From assembly GCF_002088935.1 (NCBI RefSeq), contig NZ_NCSS01000006.1, forward strand, positions 1,148,407 through 1,212,406: a stretch of 64,000 nucleotides of DNA. The letters run 5' to 3'. This document shows positions 36,734-45,259 of the stretch, in pieces; position 1 is the stretch's first letter; each line of letters opens with the position of its first letter. This stretch comes from Henriciella litoralis (GTDB lineage Bacteria > Pseudomonadota > Alphaproteobacteria > Caulobacterales > Hyphomonadaceae). Made by a program: the position numbers and the translations under genes. The notes beneath the pieces are model-generated. The model saw only the letters and a list, made by a program, of their open reading frames with translations, was not told the DNA's origin and made no database searches.

Positions 36734-37846
36734 TTACGCAGCTTTCTGCTCGAGAAAGCGCACGACCTGCTCGCGCTGCGAGGCTGGCGAGCCAAGCAAC
36801 TCGGCATTGCACCGCGCCCGCTTGTAATAGAGATGGTTTTTCATCTCCCAGGTGAAGCCAATGGCGCCGAAAACCTGAATGTTCCGGTGCGTCGCTTCCT
36901 TGTAGTGCTCGCTCGTATAGCTTTGCGCCATCGCCGCAGCGAGACTGCCTTGGCCGGCATCCTCTGAAAGCGCCCATGCCGCATATTGGACGATGGCGTT
37001 TGCACCTTCAGCGGAACCGGCAATGTTTGCCAGCTGGTGCTTGATGGCCTGAAACGCGCCGATTGGCCGACCAAAGGCGATGCGCTCTTTGGCGTATGTC
37101 ACCGCATCGTCGAGTACCATGCGAATGCCCGCTGAACTTTCGGCGGCAAGGACGAGGTACATACGATCGCGGACCCACGGCCACACGTCGTCGCTGCTTT
37201 GTTCAAGCCGCTCAGCCTCAACATCGCTAAGGACCACTTTGCACACCTGACGCGTAATATCGCGCCACTGCAGCACTTCGATGTCGACACCAGCCGCGTT
37301 GCGATCAATGACGAAGAAATCCTTGCGACCCTCATTAAGGGCGGAGACGACAATCTTGTCAGCTGATGCAGCATCGACGACGAACGACTTTGTGCCGGAG
37401 AGCTTGTAGGCATCGCCCGAAGACTTCGCTGTCACATCGCTGTCCATATTGTCGTAGGAGCCGGCCTCATCCGCCACGGCGAGTGCCAATTTCATGCCTT
37501 CCGCAAGCTTTGGCAGAAGCTCAGATTTCTGCGCTTCGGAACCGGCCTTCTCGACGGCCCATGCACCGGCCAGTGTGCCGAACAGGGGCGATGGCGCCAA
37601 TGTGCGTCCAGTTTCACCGATGATCATGATCAGATCGACATAATCCATGCCAAGGCCGCCATAGGCCTCCGGCACAGTAATGGCGCTCCAGCCAAGCTCG
37701 ACAATCTTGTCCCAGAGCTGGTCGTAGCCCGCATCGGATACGTCGGCGCCCGGCCGAAGCAGGGGCGACAGATCAACCTGCTCGTCGACAAACTTTGCGG
37801 CAGAATCCCTCAGGAATTCGTGGTCTTCACTCAATGCGAAATTCAT
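36734..37846 (-). CDS. Acyl-CoA dehydrogenase, short heteromeric type
   Basis: A 370-residue ACAD. Segments are GWSAITVPEAYGGLGMDYVD, ALAVADEAGSYDNMDS where the usual TEP motif is degenerate, FGRPIGAFQAIKHQLANI, and the C-terminal NIQVFGAIGFTWEMKNHLYYKRARC. The GFTWE..HLYxKRA block and the altered TEP region are typical of the partner subunit of alpha2beta2 ACADs (for example ChsE1/FadE28 types in steroid degraders). The adjacent longer ACAD starts 9 bases upstream on the same strand, so the pair should form one enzyme. The substrate would be a short side chain on a bulky ring. Confidence 0.9.
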   Translation of the reverse strand: MNFALSEDHEFLRDSAAKFVDEQVDLSPLLRPGADVSDAGYDQLWDKIVELGWSAITVPEAYGGLGMDYVDLIMIIGETGRTLAPSPLFGTLAGAWAVEKAGSEAQKSELLPKLAEGMKLALAVADEAGSYDNMDSDVTAKSSGDAYKLSGTKSFVVDAASADKIVVSALNEGRKDFFVIDRNAAGVDIEVLQWRDITRQVCKVVLSDVEAERLEQSSDDVWPWVRDRMYLVLAAESSAGIRMVLDDAVTYAKERIAFGRPIGAFQAIKHQLANIAGSAEGANAIVQYAAWALSEDAGQGSLAAAMAQSYTSEHYKEATHRNIQVFGAIGFTWEMKNHLYYKRARCNAELLGSPASQREQVVRFLEQKAA

Positions 37847-37855
37847 CTCGAGATC

Positions 37856-39058
37856 CTATTCAGCTGCTTTGGCCAGACCGCCGGAAAGCTCCGAGAACGG
37901 CACTTTTGCGGTTGGGTCGGAATCGCGCGGAAGTCCCAGGACACGTTCAGCGACCACGTTGAGGAGCACTTCCTGCGTACCGACACCGAGCGTGTTTGCT
38001 GGACTGAACCAGTAGGCGTAGTCCCAGTTAGAGAACATGCCCCACTTCTTGTTCGGCAGTGGCAACACATCCGGGTCGCGGATCATACCGCTGGCGCCCT
38101 GCGAGCGCTTGGCGATATCAGCCATTCTCTGACCATGCGGCGATGACATCATCTTGCCGGCGCTACCTTCAAAGCCAGCGGGCGTACCATTGATACGATT
38201 GGTCATGTTCCGGAAGGTCAGCAAGCGAAGGATCTCGCCCTCGATGTAGACCTTAGCGGCGTCATCACGCAGGAGCGGATCACTGATGCGTCCAGTCTTG
38301 ATGAGACCATCCATGAGGTCTCTCGCGGTCGGGCCCATGCCCCATACCACACCAGGCTTCGTCATGCCGACGCGCTCGGTCTGGAGCTGCTCCATTACGA
38401 TCCGCCAACCATCACCTTCGCGCCCAAGAAGCGCGTCAGCAGGAATTTTGACGTTGTCCAGGAAGACCTCGTTGTACTCATTCTTGTTGCCGCTCATGTC
38501 GATGATCGGATTTACCGTCACACCGGGAGAGTGCATGTCGATCAGGAACACGCTGAGGCCCATATGCTTGGGCTTGCTCGCGTCCGTCCGCGCAACCAGC
38601 ACGCCAACCGAGGCTTCATCAGCGACAGAGGTCCAGATCTTGTGACCGTTCACGATGTAATGGTCACCATCGCGCTTCGCCGTCGTGCGCAAACCGCCGA
38701 GGTCAGATCCACCTGATGGCTCGGAGAACAGCATGCACCAGATGTCCTCGCAGGCGAGTGCGCCCGGCAGGAACTTTTGCCGCTGTTCTTCAGTGCCATG
38801 GGTCAGCAGAGACTGGCCGCACTGATTGAGCGCGATTGCATTGATCGTATAAGGCAGTTCAAGCCCTGCCCGCACGATTTCATCATCGATGATAAACTGC
38901 GTCTCAGCATCAGCCGAAACGCCCCAAGGCTCAGGCCAGTTCGACGCCGTCCAGCCCTGTTCGGCCAGCTGCGCATAGGTCGGGTTCGGGTTCTTTTCGA
39001 ACCATGCCCGCACCTTTACGCGCCGCGGGTCATCTTCTCCCGGCAAATTGAAGTCCAC
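37856..39058 (-). CDS. Acyl-CoA dehydrogenase, long partner of a heteromeric pair
   Basis: A 400-residue ACAD. The N-terminus has VKVRAWFEKNPNPTYAQLAEQGW, and the core has LFSEPSGGSDLGGLRTTAKRDGDHYIVNGHKIWTSVAD, the canonical flavin and substrate contacts. The C-terminus ends without the common YGGTxEI block. The start is GTG at 39058 with GGAGGG upstream. It lies 9 bases upstream of the shorter ACAD, the arrangement of heterotetrameric ACADs of the FadE28/FadE29 kind. A TARAACA-type operator lies 176 bases upstream. Confidence 0.9.
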   Translation of the reverse strand: MDFNLPGEDDPRRVKVRAWFEKNPNPTYAQLAEQGWTASNWPEPWGVSADAETQFIIDDEIVRAGLELPYTINAIALNQCGQSLLTHGTEEQRQKFLPGALACEDIWCMLFSEPSGGSDLGGLRTTAKRDGDHYIVNGHKIWTSVADEASVGVLVARTDASKPKHMGLSVFLIDMHSPGVTVNPIIDMSGNKNEYNEVFLDNVKIPADALLGREGDGWRIVMEQLQTERVGMTKPGVVWGMGPTARDLMDGLIKTGRISDPLLRDDAAKVYIEGEILRLLTFRNMTNRINGTPAGFEGSAGKMMSSPHGQRMADIAKRSQGASGMIRDPDVLPLPNKKWGMFSNWDYAYWFSPANTLGVGTQEVLLNVVAERVLGLPRDSDPTAKVPFSELSGGLAKAAE

Positions 39059-39233
39059 AGTTTAGCCCTCCGCTTTACCTCAGTGTCAGCACCATCTCGA
39101 TGATGGCCGCTACAACAATAAATTCAAAATTCACCTCAATCACTCCCGCAGTTTAATAGCCATAACGGTTGATCTAGGCGCTAGGACATTCGTCAGGCCG
39201 AGGAGTCATGTCGGCAGCGAACATCTCACATAT

Positions 39234-39249
39234 TAGTGCAATTGTTTTA
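39234..39249. promoter_or_regulatory. TARAACA-type palindrome, ACAD-pair promoter
   Basis: TAGTGCAATTGTTTTA matches 12 of 14 defined positions. It is 176 bases before the ACAD pair and just downstream of the CoxE-like gene's stop. Confidence 0.55.
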
Positions 39250-39305
39250 GTATGCGCGTCAAGAGGCCAGCGATGCTTACGCTGCGTCATTTGCGGTGCA
39301 TATCT

Positions 39306-40649
39306 TCATGGTGGTGCGCGCAGCATATCGCCAATGACGGCCTGCAACTCGTTAAGTGACCCGCAAGTCCGCGCCATCGAACTGAAGCGCTGATAAGCTG
39401 GCATTTCGGAGTCGCCCGTTCCCCAGCTGCGTTCCGCTTCCGGATTCAGCCAGACAACCCGGCGCGACTTCCGCCTGATCCGGTCGAGAATATCAAGCTG
39501 AGGGTCACCATAATTGTTGCGCCCATCGCCAAGAATGATCACCGACGTATGGCGATCGACCAGATGCATGTATTTCTCATCAAACTGGGCAAAAGCATCG
39601 CCATAGCTGGTCGAACCAAAACCAACTTTCCGTAAAACCTGCTCAATCGCGACATCAATGTCGTCGCCGTCCAACAAACGGCCGACATCTTCGAGGCGAT
39701 CCGAAAAGGCGAAAGCGTGAAGCTGATCAACGACTTCGTTGAGACTGTACATCAACACCAGGAGAAACTGGGCAGCGTTCACCACCGAGCGGGAGACGTC
39801 GCAGAGAACGATGAATTTCGGACGGTCCACGCTCTTTTGCTTCCAATAGAGCTGAAACGGAATGCCCTCATGGGGCATCGCCTGGCGGATGGTCTTGCGC
39901 ATGTCGAGCTGGCCACGACGTGCCCGCTTCCGGCGGCGTGAATGCTGGGACGCCAGCGCCTTGGCCATCTTTCGGACGAGCTTGATAGCGGTCTGCCTGT
40001 CTTCCGGACGAATGGCGGCAATATCCATGTCCGCCAGCCGCTCCTCCCTGATCTGCTGGGCCGCGTTGGAGGCATAGAGGTCAATCTGGCGGTCCACGAC
40101 CGCCTTGACCTTGCTGATGACCGCATTGCGCGTAGCCTGCCATTCAGCGAGATCTTCATCGTCGCCGGTATCTACAAGCTGCGCCACGTCCCGGTCCCAG
40201 TCAGGCATGCCAAGCTCACGCAGAATGCGGCCAACAAGGATATTTCGCTGAAACCCGTATTGGACCTGACGAACACCGACCGTTCGAGCGGCCTTCGCAA
40301 TCTGGGCATCCACCATCACGGAATCGCCAGTCAACATGAGCTGAGCAAAGCCGCCACCGGACGTGGGCGCGGTCTCTCGCGGTTTAGCCGCGCGGTCGCT
40401 TGTCTCCACATGATGGCTAAAGAACCGGTCAAAGCACTGCTCCAACCTCACCTCATCGATCTGTGATTTGGCAAGCGTGACACAAAGCGCGTCCCTGAGC
40501 GTCTCCCGGTCTCTATATCCAACGGCCGCAACGGCTTCGTAGGCATCGATACTTGAAGCAGGAGAGATCGTAAGTCCGGCATGCCTGAGCGCTGCCAGAA
40601 ATCCGGCCAGCGGACCTTCCGCCAGCGGGACGGACTTACCTTCGATCAC
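39306..40649 (-). CDS. CoxE-like von Willebrand factor A (VWA) domain protein
   Basis: A 447-residue protein with a helical and basic N-terminal half (LASQHSRRRKRARRGQLDMRKTIRQAM near the middle) and a C-terminal VWA domain. The MIDAS metal motif is in LCDVSRSV (DxSxS), with later acidic partners near FGSTSYGDAF and LGDGRNN. CoxE-type proteins pair with a MoxR AAA+ ATPase and help assemble or activate metal enzymes such as CO dehydrogenase. The gene overlaps the MoxR gene by 4 bases (GTGA). No cox structural genes are in the window, so its client here is unknown. Confidence 0.9.
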   Translation of the reverse strand: MIEGKSVPLAEGPLAGFLAALRHAGLTISPASSIDAYEAVAAVGYRDRETLRDALCVTLAKSQIDEVRLEQCFDRFFSHHVETSDRAAKPRETAPTSGGGFAQLMLTGDSVMVDAQIAKAARTVGVRQVQYGFQRNILVGRILRELGMPDWDRDVAQLVDTGDDEDLAEWQATRNAVISKVKAVVDRQIDLYASNAAQQIREERLADMDIAAIRPEDRQTAIKLVRKMAKALASQHSRRRKRARRGQLDMRKTIRQAMPHEGIPFQLYWKQKSVDRPKFIVLCDVSRSVVNAAQFLLVLMYSLNEVVDQLHAFAFSDRLEDVGRLLDGDDIDVAIEQVLRKVGFGSTSYGDAFAQFDEKYMHLVDRHTSVIILGDGRNNYGDPQLDILDRIRRKSRRVVWLNPEAERSWGTGDSEMPAYQRFSSMARTCGSLNELQAVIGDMLRAPP

Positions 40650-41593
40650 CGCGTCGCCTTCGCACGCCGCACCAGGTCACCAGCCTGCGCCTCGACCGCA
40701 TCAATATCGCTCTCGAACTTCAGAAGCACATTGAGCGTTTCGCGCACGACGTCGACACCCAGTTCTTCGACATGCAGGATCAGAAGCGACTGCGCCCATT
40801 CGACCGTTTCCGATATGGACGGCGGCTTGCGCAGCTTCATGTGGCGAAGCTCCTGAACAAAAGCCACGAGCTCTCCTCGTAGCTGACTGGCAATGTCGGG
40901 CAGTCGCTTCTCAACGATCCGGCTCTCCAGTTCTGCAGACGGCAACGGGATGCTCAGATGAATGCAACGCCGCTTCAACGCGTCGCCAAGCTCGCGAATA
41001 TTATTCGATGTCAGGAAAACGATCGGAGGTGTGCTGGCTTTGATCACGCCGATTTCAGGAAGAGAGACCTGATAGGCAGACAGTGTTTCCAGCAGGAGCG
41101 CCTCGAAAGCCTCGTCCGTCTTGTCGACTTCATCGATCAAGAGGACACACCCATCGTCTGACATCAATGATTGAAGCAAAGGACGTGGCTGGAGAAAGTC
41201 TTCGGAGAAGAACATGTCGCCCACGCCCCGCAACCGCGCCATCGCGTCGTCCATGCTCGGCGCATCCTCAAGCAGATCGCCGACACGCTCCTTCAGCAGC
41301 TGGGTGTAAAGCAGCTGCTTGGCATATTTCCATTCATAAAGGACGCGGGATTCATCCAGCCCTTCATAGCACTGCATGCGAATGAGCGGCAGACCCAGCA
41401 ATTGCGAAGTCGATAGGGCAAGTTCGGTCTTTCCGACGCCGGCAGCCCCTTCAACGAGGATCGGCTTTTTTAGCCGGAGACTGAGGTAAAGCGCAGTCGC
41501 GATCCGGCGGGAGGCAACATAGCCGAAGCCTTCTAGGCCGGACACAAGCGCGTCCACCGGCGCGTCCGAGGCCTCCAGGTCGGCCATATTCAT
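40646..41593 (-). CDS. MoxR-family AAA+ ATPase (CoxD-like)
   Basis: An AAA+ chaperone-type ATPase of about 315 residues. Walker A is GAAGVGKTEL, Walker B is VLLIDEVDK, with sensor 1 at FLTSNNIRELGDALKRRCIH. The YEGLDESRVLYEWKYAKQLL insert is typical of CoxD-like members. These ATPases act with the VWA partner, encoded next and overlapping by 4 bases. The start at 41593 is one choice; the frame extends to a GTG at 41617 and another GTG lies at 41611, where a GGGAGG site overlaps. It lies downstream of a meta-cleavage hydrolase and an ACAD on the same strand. Confidence 0.88.
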   Translation of the reverse strand: MNMADLEASDAPVDALVSGLEGFGYVASRRIATALYLSLRLKKPILVEGAAGVGKTELALSTSQLLGLPLIRMQCYEGLDESRVLYEWKYAKQLLYTQLLKERVGDLLEDAPSMDDAMARLRGVGDMFFSEDFLQPRPLLQSLMSDDGCVLLIDEVDKTDEAFEALLLETLSAYQVSLPEIGVIKASTPPIVFLTSNNIRELGDALKRRCIHLSIPLPSAELESRIVEKRLPDIASQLRGELVAFVQELRHMKLRKPPSISETVEWAQSLLILHVEELGVDVVRETLNVLLKFESDIDAVEAQAGDLVRRAKATR

Positions 41594-41642
41594 AATTGAT
41601 CCGGGCTTCACCGGCACCTCCCGAAAGCTGGGGCTGTTCGAC

Positions 41643-42785
41643 CTAGATCGAGCGGCTCATCAGCTCCTTCATGATTTCCGACGAGCCGCCAAAGATACGC
41701 ATAACACGCGCGTCGCGCCAGATACGGGCGATCAGATACTCATTCATATATCCTGCGCCGCCATGCAGCTGAAGCGACGCGTCACAGACTTCCCATAGCA
41801 ATTCCGTGTGGAAGAGCTTGGCCGCTGCGGCCTCGTCGGCTGTCAGTTCTTTTTTGATGTGCCGCGCCAGCGCCCAGTCGAGATGCGCCCAGCCTACCTG
41901 CAGGCGCGACTTGAGATCGGCAAGCGTGAACCGCGTATTCTGGAACTCGAAGACCTTCTTACCGAAGGCCGACCGCTCCTTGGTGAAACGCACGGCTTCA
42001 TCAAAGGCCCGTTGCGCCATGGCCTGGGAGGAAATGGCGATACTCAGCCGCTCCTGGGGAAGCTGGCTCACCAGATAGATGAAGCCCCTATTCTCTTCGC
42101 CAAGCATGTTCGTGGCGGGCACCCGGACATTGTCAAAGAACAGCTCCGACGTGTCGGCCGCGTGCTGCCCGATCTTGTCGAGGTTGCGCCCCCGCTTGAA
42201 ACCGGGACGGTCGGACTCAACAAGAAAGAGCGAGATGCCCTTGGCCCCCTTGCTGGGGTCCGTCTTCGCGACCACGACGGCCAGAGTACATGTCTGGCCA
42301 GCCGAGATGTAGGTCTTGGCACCATTGATGATGTAGTCGTCGCCATCGCGAACTGCCGTCGTCCTGATGCTCTGGAGATCAGAACCGGCCCCCGGTTCCG
42401 TCATGGCGATGGCCAGGATCGTTTCGCCGCTGACGCAGCGGGGCAACCATGTCTGTTTCTGCTCTTCAGACCCGTAATGGACCAGATACTCGACGACGAC
42501 GTCCGACTGGAGCGTCACCATCACCATCGAGTCGGCATACGAGTTCTCTTCCGCGACCACGGCGTTGTAGCGAAAGTCGAGCCCAAGGCCGCCATAGGCT
42601 TCCGGCACGGTCGGGCAGAGGAAACCGGCATCGCCAAGCTTCTTCATGACCGACGGTTCGACAACCCCGGCCTCCTCCCACCGCTCAAGGTTCGGTACGA
42701 TTTCCTTTGCGTAGAATTTCCGCACGGCATCGCGGAACATCTCGTGTTCTTCATCAAATATCGTGCGTTTGCCGGTATCGAGCAT
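41643..42785 (-). CDS. Acyl-CoA dehydrogenase
   Basis: A 380-residue ACAD: CPTVPEAYGGLGLDFRYNAVV, AIAMTEPGAGSDLQSIRTTAVRDGDDYIINGAKTYISAGQTCTLAVVVAKTDP, FTKERSAFGKKVFEFQNTRFTLADL, and the C-terminal LHGGAGYMNEYLIARIWRDARVMRIFGGSSEIMKELMSRSI. It is a close paralogue of the ACAD at 25580-26722. Its operon runs hydrolase, this ACAD, MoxR, CoxE, with the MoxR start about 25-50 bases after its stop. The substrate is unknown. Confidence 0.93.
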   Translation of the reverse strand: MLDTGKRTIFDEEHEMFRDAVRKFYAKEIVPNLERWEEAGVVEPSVMKKLGDAGFLCPTVPEAYGGLGLDFRYNAVVAEENSYADSMVMVTLQSDVVVEYLVHYGSEEQKQTWLPRCVSGETILAIAMTEPGAGSDLQSIRTTAVRDGDDYIINGAKTYISAGQTCTLAVVVAKTDPSKGAKGISLFLVESDRPGFKRGRNLDKIGQHAADTSELFFDNVRVPATNMLGEENRGFIYLVSQLPQERLSIAISSQAMAQRAFDEAVRFTKERSAFGKKVFEFQNTRFTLADLKSRLQVGWAHLDWALARHIKKELTADEAAAAKLFHTELLWEVCDASLQLHGGAGYMNEYLIARIWRDARVMRIFGGSSEIMKELMSRSI

Positions 42786-42958
42786 GGCGGGCTTCTCCTT
42801 ATTCAGACCGCTAGAGTTTCATCCTGGTAGATGCGCATGTCCGAAGCGGGCCGGTCGACCACACTTCGGCTGCTGGCGCTGTCAGCCGCAGGAGCCGCTC
42901 ACGCGATACTATGCTCCTGTCGGCCGGTCCCGGCACAAAGCGCCGGGCTGAGCGACGA

Positions 42959-43801
42959 TCAGTAAGGACGATCGAGGAACGACCCAATAATGTGGTTGAA
43001 CTCGTCCGCGCGCTCCCACTGGCACCAGTGACCGCACTTGGAGAAGACGTGCAGGTCTGCGTTCGGGATCGTTTTCAGAAGGATGAAAGCGGCGTCCAGC
43101 GGCAGAACGCGGTCTTCGCGGCCCCATAGGATCAGCGTCGGGTGAGGCAGCTCATCGAGGCGCTCACGCCACAAATCATTGCGCGGATTGGCAGCCTGGC
43201 CGCGCAGTGGCGGATCCTGCATCGTCTGAGGGGCCATCGCGGTCTTGAGGCGCTCTTCCAGCAGATCATCTGAAATCTCGGACGGATCGTAGACGAGCAG
43301 CTCCACGACCTTGCGCAGCTTCTCTATGGTCGGGCCTTCACCGTCGTAGAAGGTCAGCATACGGCTGAGCCCTTCCGTCGGGAATGTCGACGTCATCGGA
43401 ATGCTGCCACCTGGGCCCATGAGCATCAGCTTGTGGGTACGATCCGGGTTATCGAGCGCAAACCGCAGGGACGTCCCGCCGCCAAGAGAGTTGCCAACGA
43501 AACTCGCTTTCTCGATCCCTTCATGATCCATGATGTCGAGAACCGCCTCGGCCATCGGATCAAACAGGCCCTCATAGCCCCTGCGCTTGTCCGACTTGCC
43601 AAAGCCCGGCAAGTCCATCGTGATGATGCGCCGCCCCTGATCAGCAAGCGGGCCGATATTACGGCGATAATTGCTGTAGCCATACGCACCGGGGCCACCG
43701 CCCTGGATCAGGAAGACAACTTCGCCCTCCCCCGTATCGAGATAGTGAACCTTGCCTTTTGGATCGTCGACAAACTTGCTTTCGTATGGTGCGTCAAACA
43801 T
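42959..43801 (-). CDS. Meta-cleavage product hydrolase (BphD/HsaD-type alpha/beta hydrolase)
   Basis: A 280-residue alpha/beta hydrolase that would hydrolyse a C-C bond in a 2-hydroxy-6-oxo-dienoate made by an extradiol dioxygenase. Triad: Ser105 in GNSLGGGTSL, Asp in GREDRVLPLD, His in KCGHWCQWE. The GGGPGAYGYSNYRRNI oxyanion region and FNHIIGSFL ending match the family. The start at 43801 is supported by sequence fit; TGAAACA-type palindrome copy 43840 lies about 40 bases before it. The first gene of the hydrolase / ACAD / MoxR / CoxE operon. Confidence 0.92.
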   Translation of the reverse strand: MFDAPYESKFVDDPKGKVHYLDTGEGEVVFLIQGGGPGAYGYSNYRRNIGPLADQGRRIITMDLPGFGKSDKRRGYEGLFDPMAEAVLDIMDHEGIEKASFVGNSLGGGTSLRFALDNPDRTHKLMLMGPGGSIPMTSTFPTEGLSRMLTFYDGEGPTIEKLRKVVELLVYDPSEISDDLLEERLKTAMAPQTMQDPPLRGQAANPRNDLWRERLDELPHPTLILWGREDRVLPLDAAFILLKTIPNADLHVFSKCGHWCQWERADEFNHIIGSFLDRPY

Positions 43802-43839
43802 GACTTTTTCTTCCCTTGAATTTTTGATGCTTCACTGTT

Positions 43840-43855
43840 TGAAACATCTGTTCTA
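43840..43855. promoter_or_regulatory. TARAACA-type palindrome, hydrolase-operon promoter
   Basis: TGAAACATCTGTTCTA matches 13 of 14 defined positions, 39 bases upstream of the hydrolase start. Confidence 0.7.
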
Positions 43856-43974
43856 TTAGCGCGACGATCAACCTATTTTTAGCGGCATGGTCGCCATTTT
43901 TTTCACGATATGAGACAGACCAAGAAGTTCGCGCGCGTCAGCAGCCGCCATACCTTCCACAGATGCCAGCAGAG

Positions 43975-44883
43975 TCAGCCGACAGGCTCAAGGCGTTCGA
44001 TAACGCCGACTTTGGCGAAATCGGGCTCGGGAATACCGCCCCAATGGTCCGCCGATTCAACCGTCATCGGGAACATTCGCGGCGGGCGCGCATCGGTTTC
44101 GGGGAACTCTTCCATTCCGAAACTGTATTCCAGCGTCATCCCGTCCGGATCGAGAAAGTAGAAGAACATTGATTCCGACTGCGGGTGCCGTCCCGGTCCG
44201 TACACGATCGGCACGCCTTCGCGTTTCATTCGAACGTTGGCGCGGCCGATATCGTCGATGTCCGTCACCATGAAATTGATGTGGTGGAGCTGCGGTGCAG
44301 CTGCCCTTCCGACGCCGAAGGAATGGTGGAGCGGGTTTGGAAAGCAGCGCATGTGCACGACCGCGCCCTCGATCCGGTCGGATGCGCGGAAGTTCATCTC
44401 GCCCATGAAGAAATCTTCTGCAGCTTTGAGGTCAGGCCCCGCCAGAACGACATGACCGAGGCGCGCAATCTTCGTGTGCGTCGGCTTATAGTCGTCTGCA
44501 GCAGTGTCCATCGACGCAAAAAACTCCATGGTCGCGCCAAACACCGGGTCGGATATGCGGAAAGCCTCGTGAATTCCGAGCTCCGCAGCCTCGGCATTCG
44601 AAACCGGCTTGGGATTGAGGCCGAGCGTGCTGAAGTGTTCACGCAGAGCGACGAGCGCCTTGGGACTCTCCATCTCCCATCCAATCCGCTTGATGCCTGG
44701 TTCGCCGCCCTCCACGAGGGCGATGTCGTGATGCTTGTCACTGCACCGAAAAAAGCGCTGCCCGTCGCTACCACCGGCCGGCTCAAGTCCAACGACGTTT
44801 TCATAAAAGGCACTGGAGCGAGCCAGGTCGCTCACATTCAGGGCCAGATATCCCAGCCTGCGGAATCTCAAATCTTCGGACAT
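43975..44883 (-). CDS. Type I extradiol (VOC superfamily) ring-cleavage dioxygenase, second copy
   Basis: A 302-residue two-domain VOC protein with the same ligand pattern as the enzyme at 26938: His in LGHVVLAGPD, His in LHHINFMV and Glu in TLEYSFGMEEF. The N-terminal domain lacks the full ligand set, as usual. The AGGAGGG site gives a firm ATG at 44883. It lies immediately upstream of the hydrolase operon on the same strand (173-base gap), so a ring-cleavage and hydrolysis pair is plausible. The two paralogues may serve different catechols. Confidence 0.92.
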   Translation of the reverse strand: MSEDLRFRRLGYLALNVSDLARSSAFYENVVGLEPAGGSDGQRFFRCSDKHHDIALVEGGEPGIKRIGWEMESPKALVALREHFSTLGLNPKPVSNAEAAELGIHEAFRISDPVFGATMEFFASMDTAADDYKPTHTKIARLGHVVLAGPDLKAAEDFFMGEMNFRASDRIEGAVVHMRCFPNPLHHSFGVGRAAAPQLHHINFMVTDIDDIGRANVRMKREGVPIVYGPGRHPQSESMFFYFLDPDGMTLEYSFGMEEFPETDARPPRMFPMTVESADHWGGIPEPDFAKVGVIERLEPVG

Positions 44884-44979
44884 TTCATTCCCTCCTCAAG
44901 GCCATCTGCATATGAAGCGAGCGACCTATGACGCATTGAAAACCGCCAGCTCCGGCCGACGATCACCTATTCAAGCCCA

Positions 44980-44994
44980 AATGGTATTACCAAT
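44980..44994. promoter_or_regulatory. FadR/PdhR-type GntR operator (copy 3)
   Basis: AATGGTATTACCAAT is identical over 15 bases to the site at 35719 and lies 97 bases upstream of the dioxygenase start. Confidence 0.7.
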
Positions 44995-45169
44995 TAAAAA
45001 TGTCGTCAAGCGGCCAGAGAAAGTCCGAGAAAACCGCATATTACCATTGATTTAATTATTTTTTTAATCTTTTCCCGGCCTCGGCGCCAAATGGGATTTT
45101 GCTTCTGACGATAGAAATAACCGCCACGCCTGACCCTTGTCCTCACTCACCCACCCACGCTTGTCAATT

Positions 45170-45185
45170 TAAAACAATTGAACTA
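45170..45185. promoter_or_regulatory. TARAACA-type palindrome, hydratase-operon promoter
   Basis: TAAAACAATTGAACTA matches 12 of 14 defined positions, 75 bases before the hydratase start. Confidence 0.55.
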
Positions 45186-45259
45186 CTCGTGTCTGAAGAT
45201 AAAAAATGGGACGTTCGCGAACGTGCGCCGTTCACGAATTTCATACAGGGGAGTTTAGG

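Larger units (their letters stand above)
44884..45259. other. Divergent control region, extradiol dioxygenase 2 / enoyl-CoA hydratase operon
   Basis: This 376-bp gap holds a GntR-type operator (44980-44994) near the dioxygenase and a TARAACA-type palindrome (45170) near the hydratase. The middle is AT-rich. No gene is supported. Confidence 0.6.
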
